From: Sialis fuliginosa
Lineage: Eukaryota; Arthropoda; Insecta; Megaloptera; Sialidae
Reading direction: 5' to 3'
DNA: 64,000 nucleotides
Assembly: GCA_961205875.1 (NCBI GenBank)
Contig: OY540822.1
Coordinates: 1,118,501 to 1,182,500 of the forward strand
Position 1 is the stretch's first letter. Each line of letters opens with the position of its first letter. The translations under genes were made by a program, and so were the position numbers. The notes under the pieces are model-generated. The model searched no databases, was not told the origin of the DNA, and saw only the letters and a program-made list of their open reading frames with translations. Shown here piece by piece: positions 24,353 to 36,182 of this stretch.

Positions 24353-24543
24353 CTTCGGTTCTTAAACTTATATCCCTTTTCGAGTAATTATTTTTCAGGG
24401 AACCCCGAATAGATAAACAAAGAAGGTCGTTAGATACTAATTAATCACTGGTAAATAGAAATGTAAAAGTAGTCTATTTTATAGCAAACATGTTTCACGG
24501 ACCCCCGGCAAAAGTTGAGCGGATCCTAGTGTAAGAACCACTG
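24353..24543 (-). mobile_element. hAT-type MITE (right-arm copy)
   Basis: Mirror of 1911-2101, with the same 191-bp length and ends. Confidence 0.65.
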
Positions 24544-24547
24544 AACT

Positions 24548-26193
24548 GTACCATTATTTATACTGACAATGAGTATTTTAAAATCGAAAAAAAAAATTCA
24601 AAATTAAAACAAATTTTTTTTTATTTTTTTTCTTCATTTCAAATTTAACAAGTAACTAATGCAAAACTGTAAAAAAAATTAAAAATCGAAAATCGATTTT
24701 TTCATTTTGATGATGATTACACAATCTTATGTTACATAATACACTTGTTCCTTTAATTGTTTTGTAAAACTTTGATCAATCGGCTCGGAAAAACGGTTCG
24801 AAGGATCAATTTCAAAATTTACAGGACTGTTAGGGGTACATTGAGTTGTAAAAATGCCTGGCAACATTAGTCTTCCCATCAATATTTGTAAAGTAGCGAT
24901 AGATTTACTAAAATACCATAAAAGGTCATTTTTTTGTATTTTTTCAAATTAATGGTGAGGGTAAAAAAATTTTTTTCTAATAAAGTCATGAACGGGTCTT
25001 GTAGGAAATTTATTCAAGTTTTTAAAACTGCCCTTAAATTTACTGTTTATTTATTAGTTGCTGATATATTGATGATCGAAGACAAGTCAGATATCTCGGC
25101 AAAAAAAAATTGAGAGCGACCAAAAACAAAATAAATTAAAGCTGAATAAACAAGTTAACTGACCAATGCATTGGTTTAACAGAAAAAAAAAATTGCCGAG
25201 CCCGCGGACCCATAAAAAAAAATAAAAAAATAAGAAAATTTTTGTGTCCCACTATTTCTTATGATTACGCGATAACCGTAACTCAAAAAAAATTATGCTA
25301 AAAAATCTCAAAACTAGAAACTTGAAGCTTTAAAATGCTTTTTTACTTCCATGTTCTGAAAAAAATGGAAGTATTGTAATACCATCGAAAAATCGTGTCG
25401 GAGAAAATGACAAATTCTGATTGTACTAACTTCAAAACTTAAAGAAAAGTTAATTTCCGCATGGCGGCTGTGCGTGTGTCTGTGCGGATGTAGAATTTTC
25501 TTTCGTTCACGATAACTACTGTAAAAATGCACCGATCTGAATTATTTTTGGGGAAAATGTTTGTCTCGGTCAGTGAGTACTCCAGACCTATTGATTTTGG
25601 TGCTAATCGGATTAGGGGTTTTGGAAATATTCGAAATTTTGTAACTTTTTTCGTCTAAAAAGTTAATATTGCGAGTATTATCTCACTAATTTTGATAAGA
25701 TTTGGTACATTTGCAGTTCAATTGAATCTAAGAGACATTTATTATTTGTACGTGCCTAACTAGCCATTAAAGGGGTGAAAAACATACTTAAAATTTGAAT
25801 TTTAAATACTAATATGTCATTAATTCATGTTGCCTTGGAAACAAATGCAACTAAATTCAAATTGTCAAATTAGTTTTTCTACGAATGTGAATTATGTTTT
25901 TGACATTAGAAAACTAATATTTATATACAAATGGCAAAAAGAGCTGTAACCGTTGTAAGTATATATGTTTTTTATATGTATATTCATAGTAGTAGGTTAT
26001 ATAAATAAAATATTTAAAAAAATGTATATTTAAAAATTATTTAAACAGATAGAAAGAACATGGAAGTCATGTATGGTTCTCCATACCGATATTTATTTAT
26101 TTCGATACGACCATTTTTCACAAAGATACAGCACTTCAAAAAACACAAAAAAAAATGTTTAATTTCTTGTTCCTTTAATTGTTTGGATGAGTG
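24548..26193 (-). mobile_element. Family X arm interrupted by family F (right arm)
   Basis: Mirror of 260-1905; the nested family F copy occupies 25343-26092. Confidence 0.6.
25343..26092 (-). mobile_element. Family F element (right-arm copy)
   Basis: Mirror of 361-1110; the ACTTCCATGTTCT-type ends lie at 26067 and 25345. Confidence 0.6.
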
Positions 26194-26710
26194 TATATGT
26201 TACCGGCAATGTATGAAATACGGCACTCTATGGAATTCCTAGGTATTTTATAGAATGCCTAAAATTTTCAAAAATTCGTTTTTTCGAAAAAACGAATAGA
26301 GTATAAATGATAGGTTTTGATATTACCTACAATTTTTAACTTGACCATTTTTCTCTATTTCGCACTGTTTCAGAGTAATTCGAAAAATTCAAAAATCGAT
26401 GTAGGTAAACATCCGTATCCGGTTGAAAGATCGTTTTCAAAAAAAGGACGTTTTCTTCCCAGATAAAAATTAATCTTAAATATAAAAATTTACCCTTATA
26501 CGATTTGTCGTATTTGAGTTACAGCGCTTAAAGACAGACCGACAGACAGACACATTTTTTCCGAAAAGACATCATGGCGAAAATAGTCAGAATGGATTAA
26601 AGGAAGGTCAAAATGGATAATTCCATCAAAATCCGGATTTCGAAAAAAATCGGCTTCACTATACTTACTTATACTAATGTACATATATTTCATACCGGGT
26701 GTTCCAGATT

Positions 26711-28420
26711 ATAGGGAAGAACGTCATAGAATTTTTTATTTTGATAGTGGGGTGTCAAAATATAGATCTCAATTAGTAGAACTTGACATTTTTTTATATT
26801 TTTTTCTAACTTAAAAATGCACCTGTAAGTGGTTCCAAACATTCCACGTAGTACGTACTTCGGAATCCTTATGGCATACACTCGTGTATGTCTTGTCCGA
26901 ATTATTTATTATAAGGAGTAAACCGAAGAAAACTTTCTGGATTTTCCATAGTTTTTTACTCGAAAATGACTAATTTTTATAAATAATTGCAAGAGGTAAA
27001 ATGTACTTAAATTTATGCAAAGATTCTCATAATTTTTTTTTTTAGAATTTTTTCTTTATAAAAAATTTGCATAAAAAATTAACAACAAACAATGACAACC
27101 AAATTAACAAATTTTTAAATTATATTAAATTTAATAACAGAAAAAAAAAATGTATAAATTAATTAAACAAAACAAAAATATATTTAAATTGACTCAACCC
27201 CTATTTAAACATTTATGTTTGAATCCCTTCTTATGAAAATCAACAATAAACAATTAACTCCAAAATAATAAAATATGATTTCACCCTTCTACGATTTTGT
27301 CGTATTTGAGTTACAGCGCTTACAGACCGACAGACAGACAGACATCATGGCGAAAATAGTCAGAATGGATTCTGGGAAGCTCAAAATAGATAATTCCATC
27401 AAAATCCGGAGTTCGAAAAAAATCGGCTTCACTATACTTACTTATACTATATGTATGTTTCATATACATGGTATAAGAAAGTAAAAATTATAATTTTATC
27501 AAAGTTTTATGAGTTTTTAAATGTGAAACTGCAGCCATATTTTATGTTTGTTATTCATAAATTTCATTTTGATCTGATAGTGTAGCATAAACCTTTAAGT
27601 AATATCAAAATCATGTTTAGAAAATATAGGCTCTTTAACTTTTGAATTTTTGACATTAACATGTATAAATCGAGGTATTTACAAAAATTTACTAAAATGG
27701 CCGATATAAAAAAAACTGTTGCACTTTGTATATAGGTATATTTGCTTTATTCACTTCCAAATGAGTCATTCTACCTTCCTTAAAAATATTCATATCGCCG
27801 AATCAAACACCCTGTATATATATATACATATTTATGTGACGCCGATCGATATGCATATTCATTTAGCAACAAGTACAAATGAAATAGCTTTGAAGAGGGG
27901 GGGAGGGGGGGGGTAGACGTCCGTATATATCACCCAGAGTAGGTATAGCAACCAGCTTTTTTTTTCGGATGCAAGAACCGGCTGCAAAAGCGACCCTTGG
28001 AGCTATTTAGGTATCATAGCAACAACTCTAATGAGGGGGGTAGACAATAGACATCACCCAGTGGAAGGAGAGCAACCAGCTTCCATTTGTATGTATATAA
28101 AACACGTTTAGCAGTACCGGATATTGGCATTTCAGACGTATAGAAGATAATGTCGAATCTGAATGAGAGGTAAAAGGGGATCAACGCTGATAAATATTTA
28201 GCAATAATGTTAGATATCACAAAACCAGCATCGTGAGAACAAGTTATTAGAGAAATATTGTGTTAGTGAAGTGTTATCGTTATTTTGTTCTATTCTTAAT
28301 ATTAATGTAAGTAGTTATTATTATTATTATTAAATTTGCCATATTTAACTCATCGCGATATTTATTTTTTTTATTTTTTTCACTATTTAAATGTTTGTGG
28401 CAATATTCTTGTGTCATTAC
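26711..28420 (-). repeat. Third, partial and rearranged copy of the arm unit
   Basis: Begins with homology to 21680 (ATTATAGGGAAGA) and follows the right arm to its microsatellite region, but lacks the equivalent of about 22060-22340. It retains 27911-28100, which matches left-arm 8940-9130 and is absent from the right arm. Near 28320 it jumps from the equivalent of 23450 to that of 24230, joining two similar (ATT)n-AAATTTGCC sequences; this looks like deletion between direct repeats. A further scrap of the unit resumes at 31863-32075. Confidence 0.75.
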
Positions 28421-28466
28421 TAGAGATTGGAAAATAGTTGTTATTTTTAATGAAATAGTTACTATA

Positions 28467-29643
28467 CAGGGTGAGTCATATCAGGCGGAACAAACTTGAA
28501 CCGTGAATTGAGAAAAATATTTTAAGTAAAAAAGTTTATATGAACATGTGTCCGGAAATTCTTCGTGAGGGAGCTACAGACCTTCGAAGATTTAACCCAA
28601 AATTAGTTTTTATTTAATTTCTAGAGAACCCGTTGCGATACAGTTATGAAATTTGATACAGGGTATAGTATTAATAAGTGTTATCGATATCCAGTATCAA
28701 ACAATAGTAATTTGGCCAGGGTTGTATGGGCCTAGGAGGCCCGTCGATTCTTATTCAGTATTTTTTTGTTCTTCAATTTTTTCCTGAGTTAAAAATTTGA
28801 ATAAGACTGTATGACACAAAATACACAAAAATATACTTTGTTCATTTACCATAGGATAAACTGTTTACGAGCAATATCGATGCAAAGAAAGCATGCAAAA
28901 TTTTACTTAATACGGATGCTTCAAATTACACAAAATAAATTTATATTCCTGTTCTTCGATTAAAAGTAAGGAAAAAAGTTCATGTACATATATCACCTAA
29001 TACGTGTCCTCTTAGACCTATAGCCAATTCTATTACTGTTGCAAGTACTTTACTAACAAAACTAAAAAACGATACTTAAAATGGCTATTTGTTGGTAAGG
29101 ATGAATTTTTGGAGGTATATTTGTATTATTTTTTTGTCTTATTTTTTATCATAGAACAAGAATATAAATTTATTTTTTGTAATTAGAAGCATCCGTATTA
29201 AGTAATTTTCTGCATGCTTTCTTTTGCATCGATATTTCTCGTAAACGGTTTATCCTATGATAAATAAGCAAAGTATATTTTTGTATATTTTGTGCCATAC
29301 AATCTTATTCAAATGTCAAACTCAGGAAAAAATTAAAGAACAAAAAAATACTAGATAAAAATCGATGGGCCCACTGGCTTCATACAGCCCTGATCTAAAT
29401 TATAATTGCTTAATACTGGAAACCGATAACACTTATTAATTCTAAACCCTGTATCAAATTTCATAACTTTAGCATAATGGGGTCTCCAGATATTAAATAA
29501 AAACTAATTTTGGGTTAAATCTTTGAAGGTCTGTAGCTCCCTCACGAAGAATTTCCGGACACATGTTCATATAAACTTTTTTGCTTAAAATATTTTTCTC
29601 AATCCACGGTTCAAGTTTGTTCCACCTGATATGACTCACCCTG
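28467..29643. mobile_element. Long foldback element with TA target duplication
   Basis: Ends CAGGGTGAGTCATATCAGG and its inverse. The arms stay complementary for roughly 550 bp each, so the whole 1177 bp can fold into one hairpin. It is flanked by TA (28465-28466 and 29644-29645), and a related sequence at 42187-42205 (GTTACTATATAGTTGAT) shows the empty site with a single TATA. This fits a Tc1/mariner-type non-autonomous element. A diverged fragment lies at about 35275-35450. Confidence 0.8.
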
Positions 29644-31716
29644 TATAGTTGATTTTTTTTTCTGTAAAATAGTTGGCAAATAGTTTTTTTTAATCAAAAT
29701 AGTTGTGAAATAGTTACAAATTTTTTTACAATTATAATTTTTTTTTCGATTTAATCAATGATTAGTGACATTAACGTATTAGTAAAAAGTGTCAAATCTG
29801 AAATTTTCGAGGAAAACATGTTATGCGATTCTAGAAGCAAATAAAAAAGGAAAAACAAATAAATATGTAAAAACACAACATAAATATCTATAAAAATATC
29901 TGTATAATAGATAAAATGTATTTGTAAAAATATATAAAAATACAAAATTTTTAACGTTGGATAAAAAAAAGCAAATAGTTTAAAAATAGCATGGCTTGGC
30001 CATAAAAAGCACACCCTTTAGACTTTTGAAACTATTGTTTTTTGAAGAATGTTTTTAAAAAATGTTAATTTTTTACTCTCATTTCTTGTCTAAATTGATA
30101 TTAATAGTAATAATAGTGGTTTTATAAGTTAAATGACATAACCTCACTTTCATGTAGTATATTTTCTTAAAACAATTTGTCACAAAAGAATAAATAAATA
30201 CAGAACCTGAAAAACATCTTCCACAAATAATAAATAATACATTTTAATTTATCATAATACGTTAATCATACTTACAACTATATTTTTTCGGAATAAACAT
30301 TAAATTTCAACAAACACAATTCAAAATTTTTAAAAAACATACCATACCAAAAATGAAAAGTATGAGCAAATCCAGATGTTCATTTTCGTCGTATATTTTC
30401 ATAGAAAAACGTATCAAACAATGTGACAATAACATAATTTAATACAATACAAAATTTAAATGTACATTTTTTAACTAATGACATATAAAATGGATACATG
30501 ATTTTTCGTAAATTGTATTAATATGACAATGTACAAAAATTTAATAATAATTAAAAAGATAAAATAAATACATCCACATATTTTTAAATTACAACGATAA
30601 CAACTGTATTCACCTAATGTCTGGCGTTTACAAAAACTTGCATTGATCTAAAATAAAAATAATATTTATAGGTTATACTATATGATATTATATTTTTGTT
30701 TTAAAAATGAACTTACCTAATTTTATCTTGTTTAAAAAGTCATTGATTGACTTTGAATAAAATTATTAAAATACAGAACATATCGACGTATAAATTATAA
30801 TAATAAGTATAATATGACAGATGAAGTCATCACAAAACATTCATATACAATGAAGCTAAGTAACTATAGTGGCGCTCGCTGTGGATATTTATCGAACTAC
30901 CTCGATCACTACCTATATTTGCGATTCTGAAATTCGTTAAAATAATCAAAATGATGTAAATAAACTGCAAATTTCCTTACTTCTAGTTATCCGATTTGGT
31001 TGAGTTTTAATAGGGTTCTATTCTGCAAATAGATGAAGCGATTTCAAAAGGTTTTATGTTAATTTATTACGTATTGCGAGCTGCAGTTTGTTGACAAGGT
31101 GTAAAAACAGGCCAAAAACGACAAATTGAACTTTGTTTATATTTTTATGACAGAAAATTAAAACCAATCGATATTAAATTAAGTGATTACGGAGACTGTA
31201 ATGTTCTCATTTAAAAAATGTAAACATGTAAGGGTGTTACTGAAGAAATTTAATATATAATGCTCGTTTTATCAAATTTCATACGAAAAAAAAAATGGGA
31301 CGAGAGTAAAACCACACTGCAAAGCATAGCATGCTTTGGGTGTGCTAATAGTTGGAAAGATAAAATAGTTGCAAATAGTTGATTTCAAATTTTGTAATGA
31401 TGAAAATTAATGTTTTTACGTGCAATATATTTTGTATATTTTATATTCATATTATTTTCTTCTAAATTACATTCTAGTGCAGTAATATCAAACAAAACAA
31501 TAAGAAAATAAAGCTACAATGCATTTTTAAATCTTTATTTGGTGTTCTGATATAGTTGGCAATACTGACCATGTGAAAGTGCTTATAAAAATAACATATA
31601 TTTTTTATATTATGTTTTTTAATGTCAAAATTCGTTTTAAAACATTATTAGTTCAGATATTAAAAAAAGATCAAATAAATATATAAAAAAAAATTCTTCA
31701 AAATATACTCATGGAA

Positions 31717-31845
31717 TCACGCACGAGAAAAATGCACTCACGCACGGTTGTTTTAATTTGACTCACGATCACGCCCGCTCACGATTCAAGATTTGAAAAT
31801 CACTCACGATCACGCGGGTCACAGTCGTGACCCGAAAAATTCACG
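31717..31845. repeat. Subterminal cluster of TCACG motifs
   Basis: TCACG occurs at least eight times in 130 bp (ATCACGCACG, ACTCACGATCACG and related), just inside the CCCAGTTCTA end. Short repeats next to a terminus are typical transposase-binding sites of hAT elements. Confidence 0.6.
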
Positions 31846-31862
31846 GCCCGTGCCCAGTTCTA

Positions 31863-33020
31863 GTAAGAACCACTGAACTATACCATTATTTATACTGACA
31901 ATAAGTAATTTGAAAACGCCATGTCATCGAAATATTAAATTTCCATAGTACATATGTAGCTACAGTTTATACTAGATGCATTATTGTTAACTTTTTTTAA
32001 ATTCTTATACTTCAGACAACGAAAAGAATGGAACACAATACATAAAAACGTTATCCACGCGGCGCGGTGTATTAATTACTAGAGATTGGAAAAATAGTTT
32101 TTCAACTATTGCGAAAAATGCAACTATTGTAATTTTTATTACATATCTCCATCGATTTCAGAAAACTGGTTTGATTGAACCCAATTTGAAATCAACTATT
32201 TGCAACCATTTTTAAACTATTTGCCTTTTAACTTTTTTATACATACATGAAATGTATTGTACAATAAAGTATAGTTATCATGAAAAAATTCGAACTCGAG
32301 ATTTCAAAGGAATTACACGTATTGAGGGTCCCTGAACCACGTACGACCATTATTTTAATGACGTCTGTGTGTCTGTGAACGCTCTACAGCTAAAACGGTA
32401 AGACTTGCAGACATGAAATTTCAAACTTAAGATTCTTGTATACTCTAGATGTGCACCTCCTATTTTTGAAAATCATTACTAAACCGGAAACGGATGTTTA
32501 CTGATGTCAATTTTTGAATTTTTCGAATTATTTTTGAAACAGTGTGCAGTAGAAAAAAATGATTTAGATTAAAGTTATAAAAAATGCTCTTATCTATAAT
32601 TTATGTTCTGTTCATTTTTCCCCCCAAATTTTTTTTTTAGGAAATAATCGATTTTCTTTAATTTTTTTTGAATTTTTCGAATTATTTTTTGTGTTATACA
32701 CAATTTAAGTTATAGAGAATTTTATTATCTATAATTTATGTCCTATTATTTTTTTGTATCTTTTTTAAATTGACCAAAAAATAATAATTTTAGTTTTTAT
32801 TGAACTGTTAAAATATCAAACAAATAAAAACTATAGGTTCTCATTAAAAAAAATGATGTTGACCATCATGTGACCTTGAAAACGCCATCTAAAAAAAATT
32901 AACTCGAGTACGTCTATGTCCCTCTTCAAACCGTGCAACTTTTATCTGAAAAGTTTTTTGATAACATTTCACCATAAAAAGTTATCAGAGGTGTGCACTT
33001 AAAATGGGCCACCCTGTATA
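31863..33020. other. Repeat mosaic, no gene
   Basis: 31863-32075 is a scrap of the arm unit (it begins with the hAT MITE end TAAGAACCACTG). 32080 begins another TAGAGATTGG end. 32340-32520 resembles the window-start repeat (CGGAAACGGATGTTTAC). CACCCTGTATA precedes the next element at 33021. Confidence 0.5.
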
Positions 33021-33031
33021 CTAGAGATGTG

Positions 33032-33248
33032 ATAAAAACAAATTTGTTTGTCTAAACGTCAAAATTTAATTAAGAAAAGGTAATCGCAAGCTTTCGATTC
33101 ACATGTGACTGAATGTTATTGAGATAACGACATCGTTCTCAAATTTAAATCTTTATTAATAGCCTGACGATGATTATGTGAATCGAAAGCTTGCGATTAC
33201 CTTTACTTAATTAAATTTTGACGTTTAGACAAACAAGTTTGTTTTTAT
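33032..33248. mobile_element. Foldback MITE with 73-bp arms
   Basis: Arms 33032-33104 and 33176-33248 are near-perfect reverse complements (ATAAAAACAAATTTG..., central AAAGCTTGCGATTACC) around a 71-nt loop. It sits between two CTAGAGATGTG sequences (33021 and 33288). Target duplication not resolved. Confidence 0.8.
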
Positions 33249-33719
33249 TTATATTTAACGTCACTACTATTATATTACTAGAGATGTGCATATAATTTAA
33301 ACTTAATTACTAAAAAGTAGTGCAAAATATTTTTAAACTCGTATAATTAAGTTTAAATTTAATAAAAATGAATTTCTCTCTTTACAGGTACTAAATACAT
33401 CGTATTTGCTGATCTAGAAGATGAAGAAACAATCAGAATATCGGTATGTGCTAATAAATTTTATAATTAAATCAAATAATAAATATTATTTGACATAATA
33501 AAACATCATGGGTCAGGTTAATCCCAATAAACATAAATAGTAGATATGCGGATTTCTAATATTTATAAGGTCCTGGCACCAGTCATGGACACTTTAAGAA
33601 CAAGGTATACTATTATTTGGGATTGATGGGCTTCTTTGTAATTCTCATGAACTCATGATACTTATAAAACAACTACATCTTTATTAAATCAATCTAAGAA
33701 TACCTATAATAATTGCTAA
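33249..33719. other. Sequence around the orphan exon
   Basis: Apart from the exon candidate I see nothing supportable in these 470 bases. Confidence 0.4.
33388..33443 (+). CDS. Orphan coding exon candidate (56 nt)
   Basis: TTTCTCTCTTTACAG (acceptor at 33386-33387) is followed by 56 nt that read, after two bases completing a codon, TKYIVFADLEDEETIRIS, and then by GTATGT (donor at 33444). The other two frames contain stops. Strong splice signals at both ends and an ordinary protein-like composition in an AT-rich repeat region make this better than chance. I recognise no family and see no partner exon in the window. If real, the surrounding repeats are intron of a large gene whose neighbouring exons are outside or unrecognised. 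Confidence 0.4.
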
Positions 33720-33782
33720 TCTATATACATATAATAACATGTCCTGACTGATTTATCATCGCCCAACCGAAACTCCTGGTCC

Positions 33783-34588
33783 TAGAAATGTGAAATTTTA
33801 AGGGTATCTTCCTTTTATGACGTAACCACCCACTAAGAAAGGATTTTTTGATAATCAACCCCTAAGGGGGTAAAAGAGTGTGTAAAAGTTTGTATGGAAA
33901 AAATATTTTTTGGTCCTACAAACGTGAAATTTTAAGGGTGTCTTCCTTATATGACGTAACCACCCACTAAGAAAGCATTTTTGGATAATCAACCCCTAAC
34001 GGGGTAAAAGAGGGTGTAAAAGTTTGTATGGAAAAAATATTTTTTGGTCCTAGAAACGTGAAATTTTAAGGGTGTCTTCCTTTTATGACGTAACCACCCA
34101 ATAAGAAAGGATTTTTTGATAATCAACCCCTAAAGGGGTAAAAATGCGTGTAAAAGTTTGTATGGAAAAAATATTTTTTGGTTCTAGAAACTTGAAATTT
34201 TAAGGGTGTCTTCCTTTTATGACGTAACCACCCACTAAGAAAGGATTTTTCGATAATCAACCCCTAAGGGGGTAAAAGAGTGTGTAAAAGTTTGTATGGA
34301 AAAAATATTTTTTGGTCCTACAAACGTGAAATTTTAAGGGTGTCTTCCTTATATGACGTAACCACCCACTAAGAAAGCATTTTTGGATAATCAACCCCTA
34401 AGGGGGTAAAAGAGTGTAAAAGTTTGTATGGAAAAAATATTTTTTGGTTCTAGAAACGTGAAATTTTAAGGATGTCTTCCTTTTATGACGTAACCACCCA
34501 CTAAGAAAGGATTTTTCGATAATCAACCCCTAAGGGGGTAAAAGAGGGTGTAAAAGTTTGTATGGAAAAAATATTTTTTGGTCGGATT
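33783..34588 (+). repeat. 134-bp tandem array, six units
   Basis: GTGAAATTTTAAGGGTGTCT starts units at about 33790, 33924, 34058, 34192, 34326 and 34458. Each unit has TATGACGTAACCACCCA, TCAACCCCTAA and GTATGGAAAAAATATTTTTT. A decayed unit of the same family occurs at 56085-56200 inside the Transib-type element. Confidence 0.95.
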
Positions 34589-34938
34589 TACTTGAAACTT
34601 AAAATAAATACTCTTCAATACAAACAATCAAACAGGTATTTCAAGCTTTTCCAAAATTAACTCCTTAAGGCGGTGGATAAGTTTGTATAGGAAAAATATT
34701 TTTTGGTCATATTTATTCGAAACTTAAAATAAATACTCTTCAATGAAACACGTATTTTAGCATTTTCAAAAATTAAACCCTTAAATGGGGTAAGAGGGTG
34801 TAAAAGTTTGTATGGAAAAAATATTTTTTGTTCAAATTTACTTGAAACATAAAATATATACTCTTCAATACAAACAATGAAACACGTTTTTTAGCATTTT
34901 CAAAAAAAAACACTTAAAGGGGGTTGCAAGGGGGTGAA

Positions 34939-35030
34939 AAATTTTGTATGAGAAAAACATTTTTTTGTATTCACTCGAATCTAGTTTCATTCGAGTGAAT
35001 ACAAAAAAATGTTTTTCTCATACAAAATTT
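34939..35030. repeat. Perfect 41-bp inverted repeat (hairpin)
   Basis: Arms 34939-34979 and 34990-35030 are exact reverse complements around a 10-nt loop. The arms include GTATTCACTCGAA / TTCGAGTGAATAC. It lies within the Helitron. Confidence 0.95.
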
Positions 35031-35234
35031 GAATGAAACTAGGCATAGATACTTTTTTCGATGTTTTTATACTGTAGGTTATAACTATCTTGCATAGGAG
35101 CCGATATATTTACGATTTTGTATAATCAATAAAAAACAAATAAAGGAAAAATTAAATATTTCAGCCCATGTCACGTATGAAGGGTTGTAATTAGTTTCGA
35201 AATCCACGCGAGCGAAGCAGCGGGTAGCAGCTAG

Positions 35235-36182
35235 TTAATAATAAACCGGTTATCAAAATTAATAACTGTAACACAATGTGTTCTCTAGATATTAAATAAA
35301 CACTAATTTTGGGCAACATTTTTGGAAGGCTGTAGCTTCCTTTCGAAGAATTTCTGGATACAAGCTCATATGAAGTTTTTTGCTTAAAATAACATCCTCA
35401 ATCTACTGCAATATTTTTGTACACTAGTTGTAAATCACCCTGTACGTCTAGTACAAAATCAAAAATATACACAGGTATACATATAAATTTTTTTTTGATA
35501 CTCGCTTCTATTTACAAAAAAGAATATTTTATTATATAATTTTCGAGATCACACATATATATTTTAATATAATTGTATAATGTGTATTTTTACTTATAAG
35601 ATTATTCAAAATTTCAATTTTTTTAATGAGTGGAAATGTTGAAGAAATATGCACTATTGTCTCATAGTGTCCTCTTTATTACATAGAAGATGTGGGTCTT
35701 AACAATCTAATATTTGTTGTTTCTGATGTTTCCGATCAATGCAATGCACTACACCGTGGAACAACTCAGGCGGCAACTGTCTCTGAAGCAAGTGTCTGTC
35801 GTACAGCCGTCATTTTTAAATATTAAAAAAATTAAAAAAATGTTTTTAAAATTCAAAGATGTAATAATATGCACATAAAATTTTAATTGTGTAGAATTAA
35901 TAGTTTTGACACAAAACAAGTCTTTAAAATTCGCTTATTTTATTTTATTTATTTATTTTCCCCTCTTAAAGACAGAAAAGTAAAGAACAATTAAAATGTT
36001 TTTAAATATTAATTTAAATTCTGTGACAAAAAAACATGGAAATAAAATTAATTAAAACATATTACCAAAATATATTTCAAAATTGAAAATAAATTAGATT
36101 GAATGGAATCTACCAAAAGTTTGAATTGAATTTAATACGGTGAATAACATGCAGTCACATAGCGATGATTTATTTTATTTTT
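35235..36182. other. Repeat remnants, no gene
   Basis: 35275-35450 is a diverged fragment of the 28467-29643 family (GAAGAATTTCTGGATACAAG, ending CACCCTGTA). The remainder is AT-rich without recognisable features. Confidence 0.5.

Larger units (their letters stand above)
19624..26453 (-). repeat. Right arm of large inverted duplication
   Basis: This is the reverse complement of the left arm (1-14501) and is about 6.83 kb long. It is the simpler arm: it carries uninterrupted sites where the left arm has the 11820-13667 element, one copy of the 1903-3112 block instead of two, and no 162-bp array. It also lacks the left arm's 7403-9100 block, joining directly at about 23175. It begins next to a copy of the palindromic element described at 54969-58632, whose end (18960-19623) abuts the arm. 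Confidence 0.9.
28421..31862. mobile_element. hAT-like composite element
   Basis: Bounded by TAGAGATTGG (28421-28430) and CCCAGTTCTA (31853-31862), whose inverse TAGAACTGGG matches in part; TAG ends of this kind are common in hAT elements. The 8-bp flanks GTCATTAC and GTAAGAAC do not match well and host sequence is missing at the site, so the structure may be two elements joined. The region is full of AAATAGTTG repeats and is interrupted by the 28467-29643 foldback. The related fragment at 42161-42372 shows the uninterrupted sequence. The 87-codon frame at 29751-30014 is low complexity. Confidence 0.45.
33720..35234 (+). mobile_element. Non-autonomous Helitron with internal tandem array
   Basis: Begins TCTATATACATATAATAA directly after A (33719) and ends with a GC-rich palindromic stretch (CGCGAGCGAAGCAGCG) then AGCTAG (35234) followed by T. 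The A/T insertion context, TC start and CTAG end are Helitron hallmarks. It is 1515 bp long with no Rep/helicase gene. It carries a 134-bp tandem array (33783-34588), further diverged units to about 34930 and a perfect hairpin (34939-35030). Confidence 0.8.

Noticed and set aside
1..26453. Maverick/Polinton or other giant transposon with long terminal repeats
   Set aside because: No integrase, polymerase B or capsid frames occur in the spacer, and the arms contain shared unrelated insertions, so a segmental inverted duplication explains it better.
29751..30014. 87-codon minus-strand frame rich in Phe/Ile/Tyr
   Set aside because: AT-rich low-complexity translation within a hAT-like mosaic.
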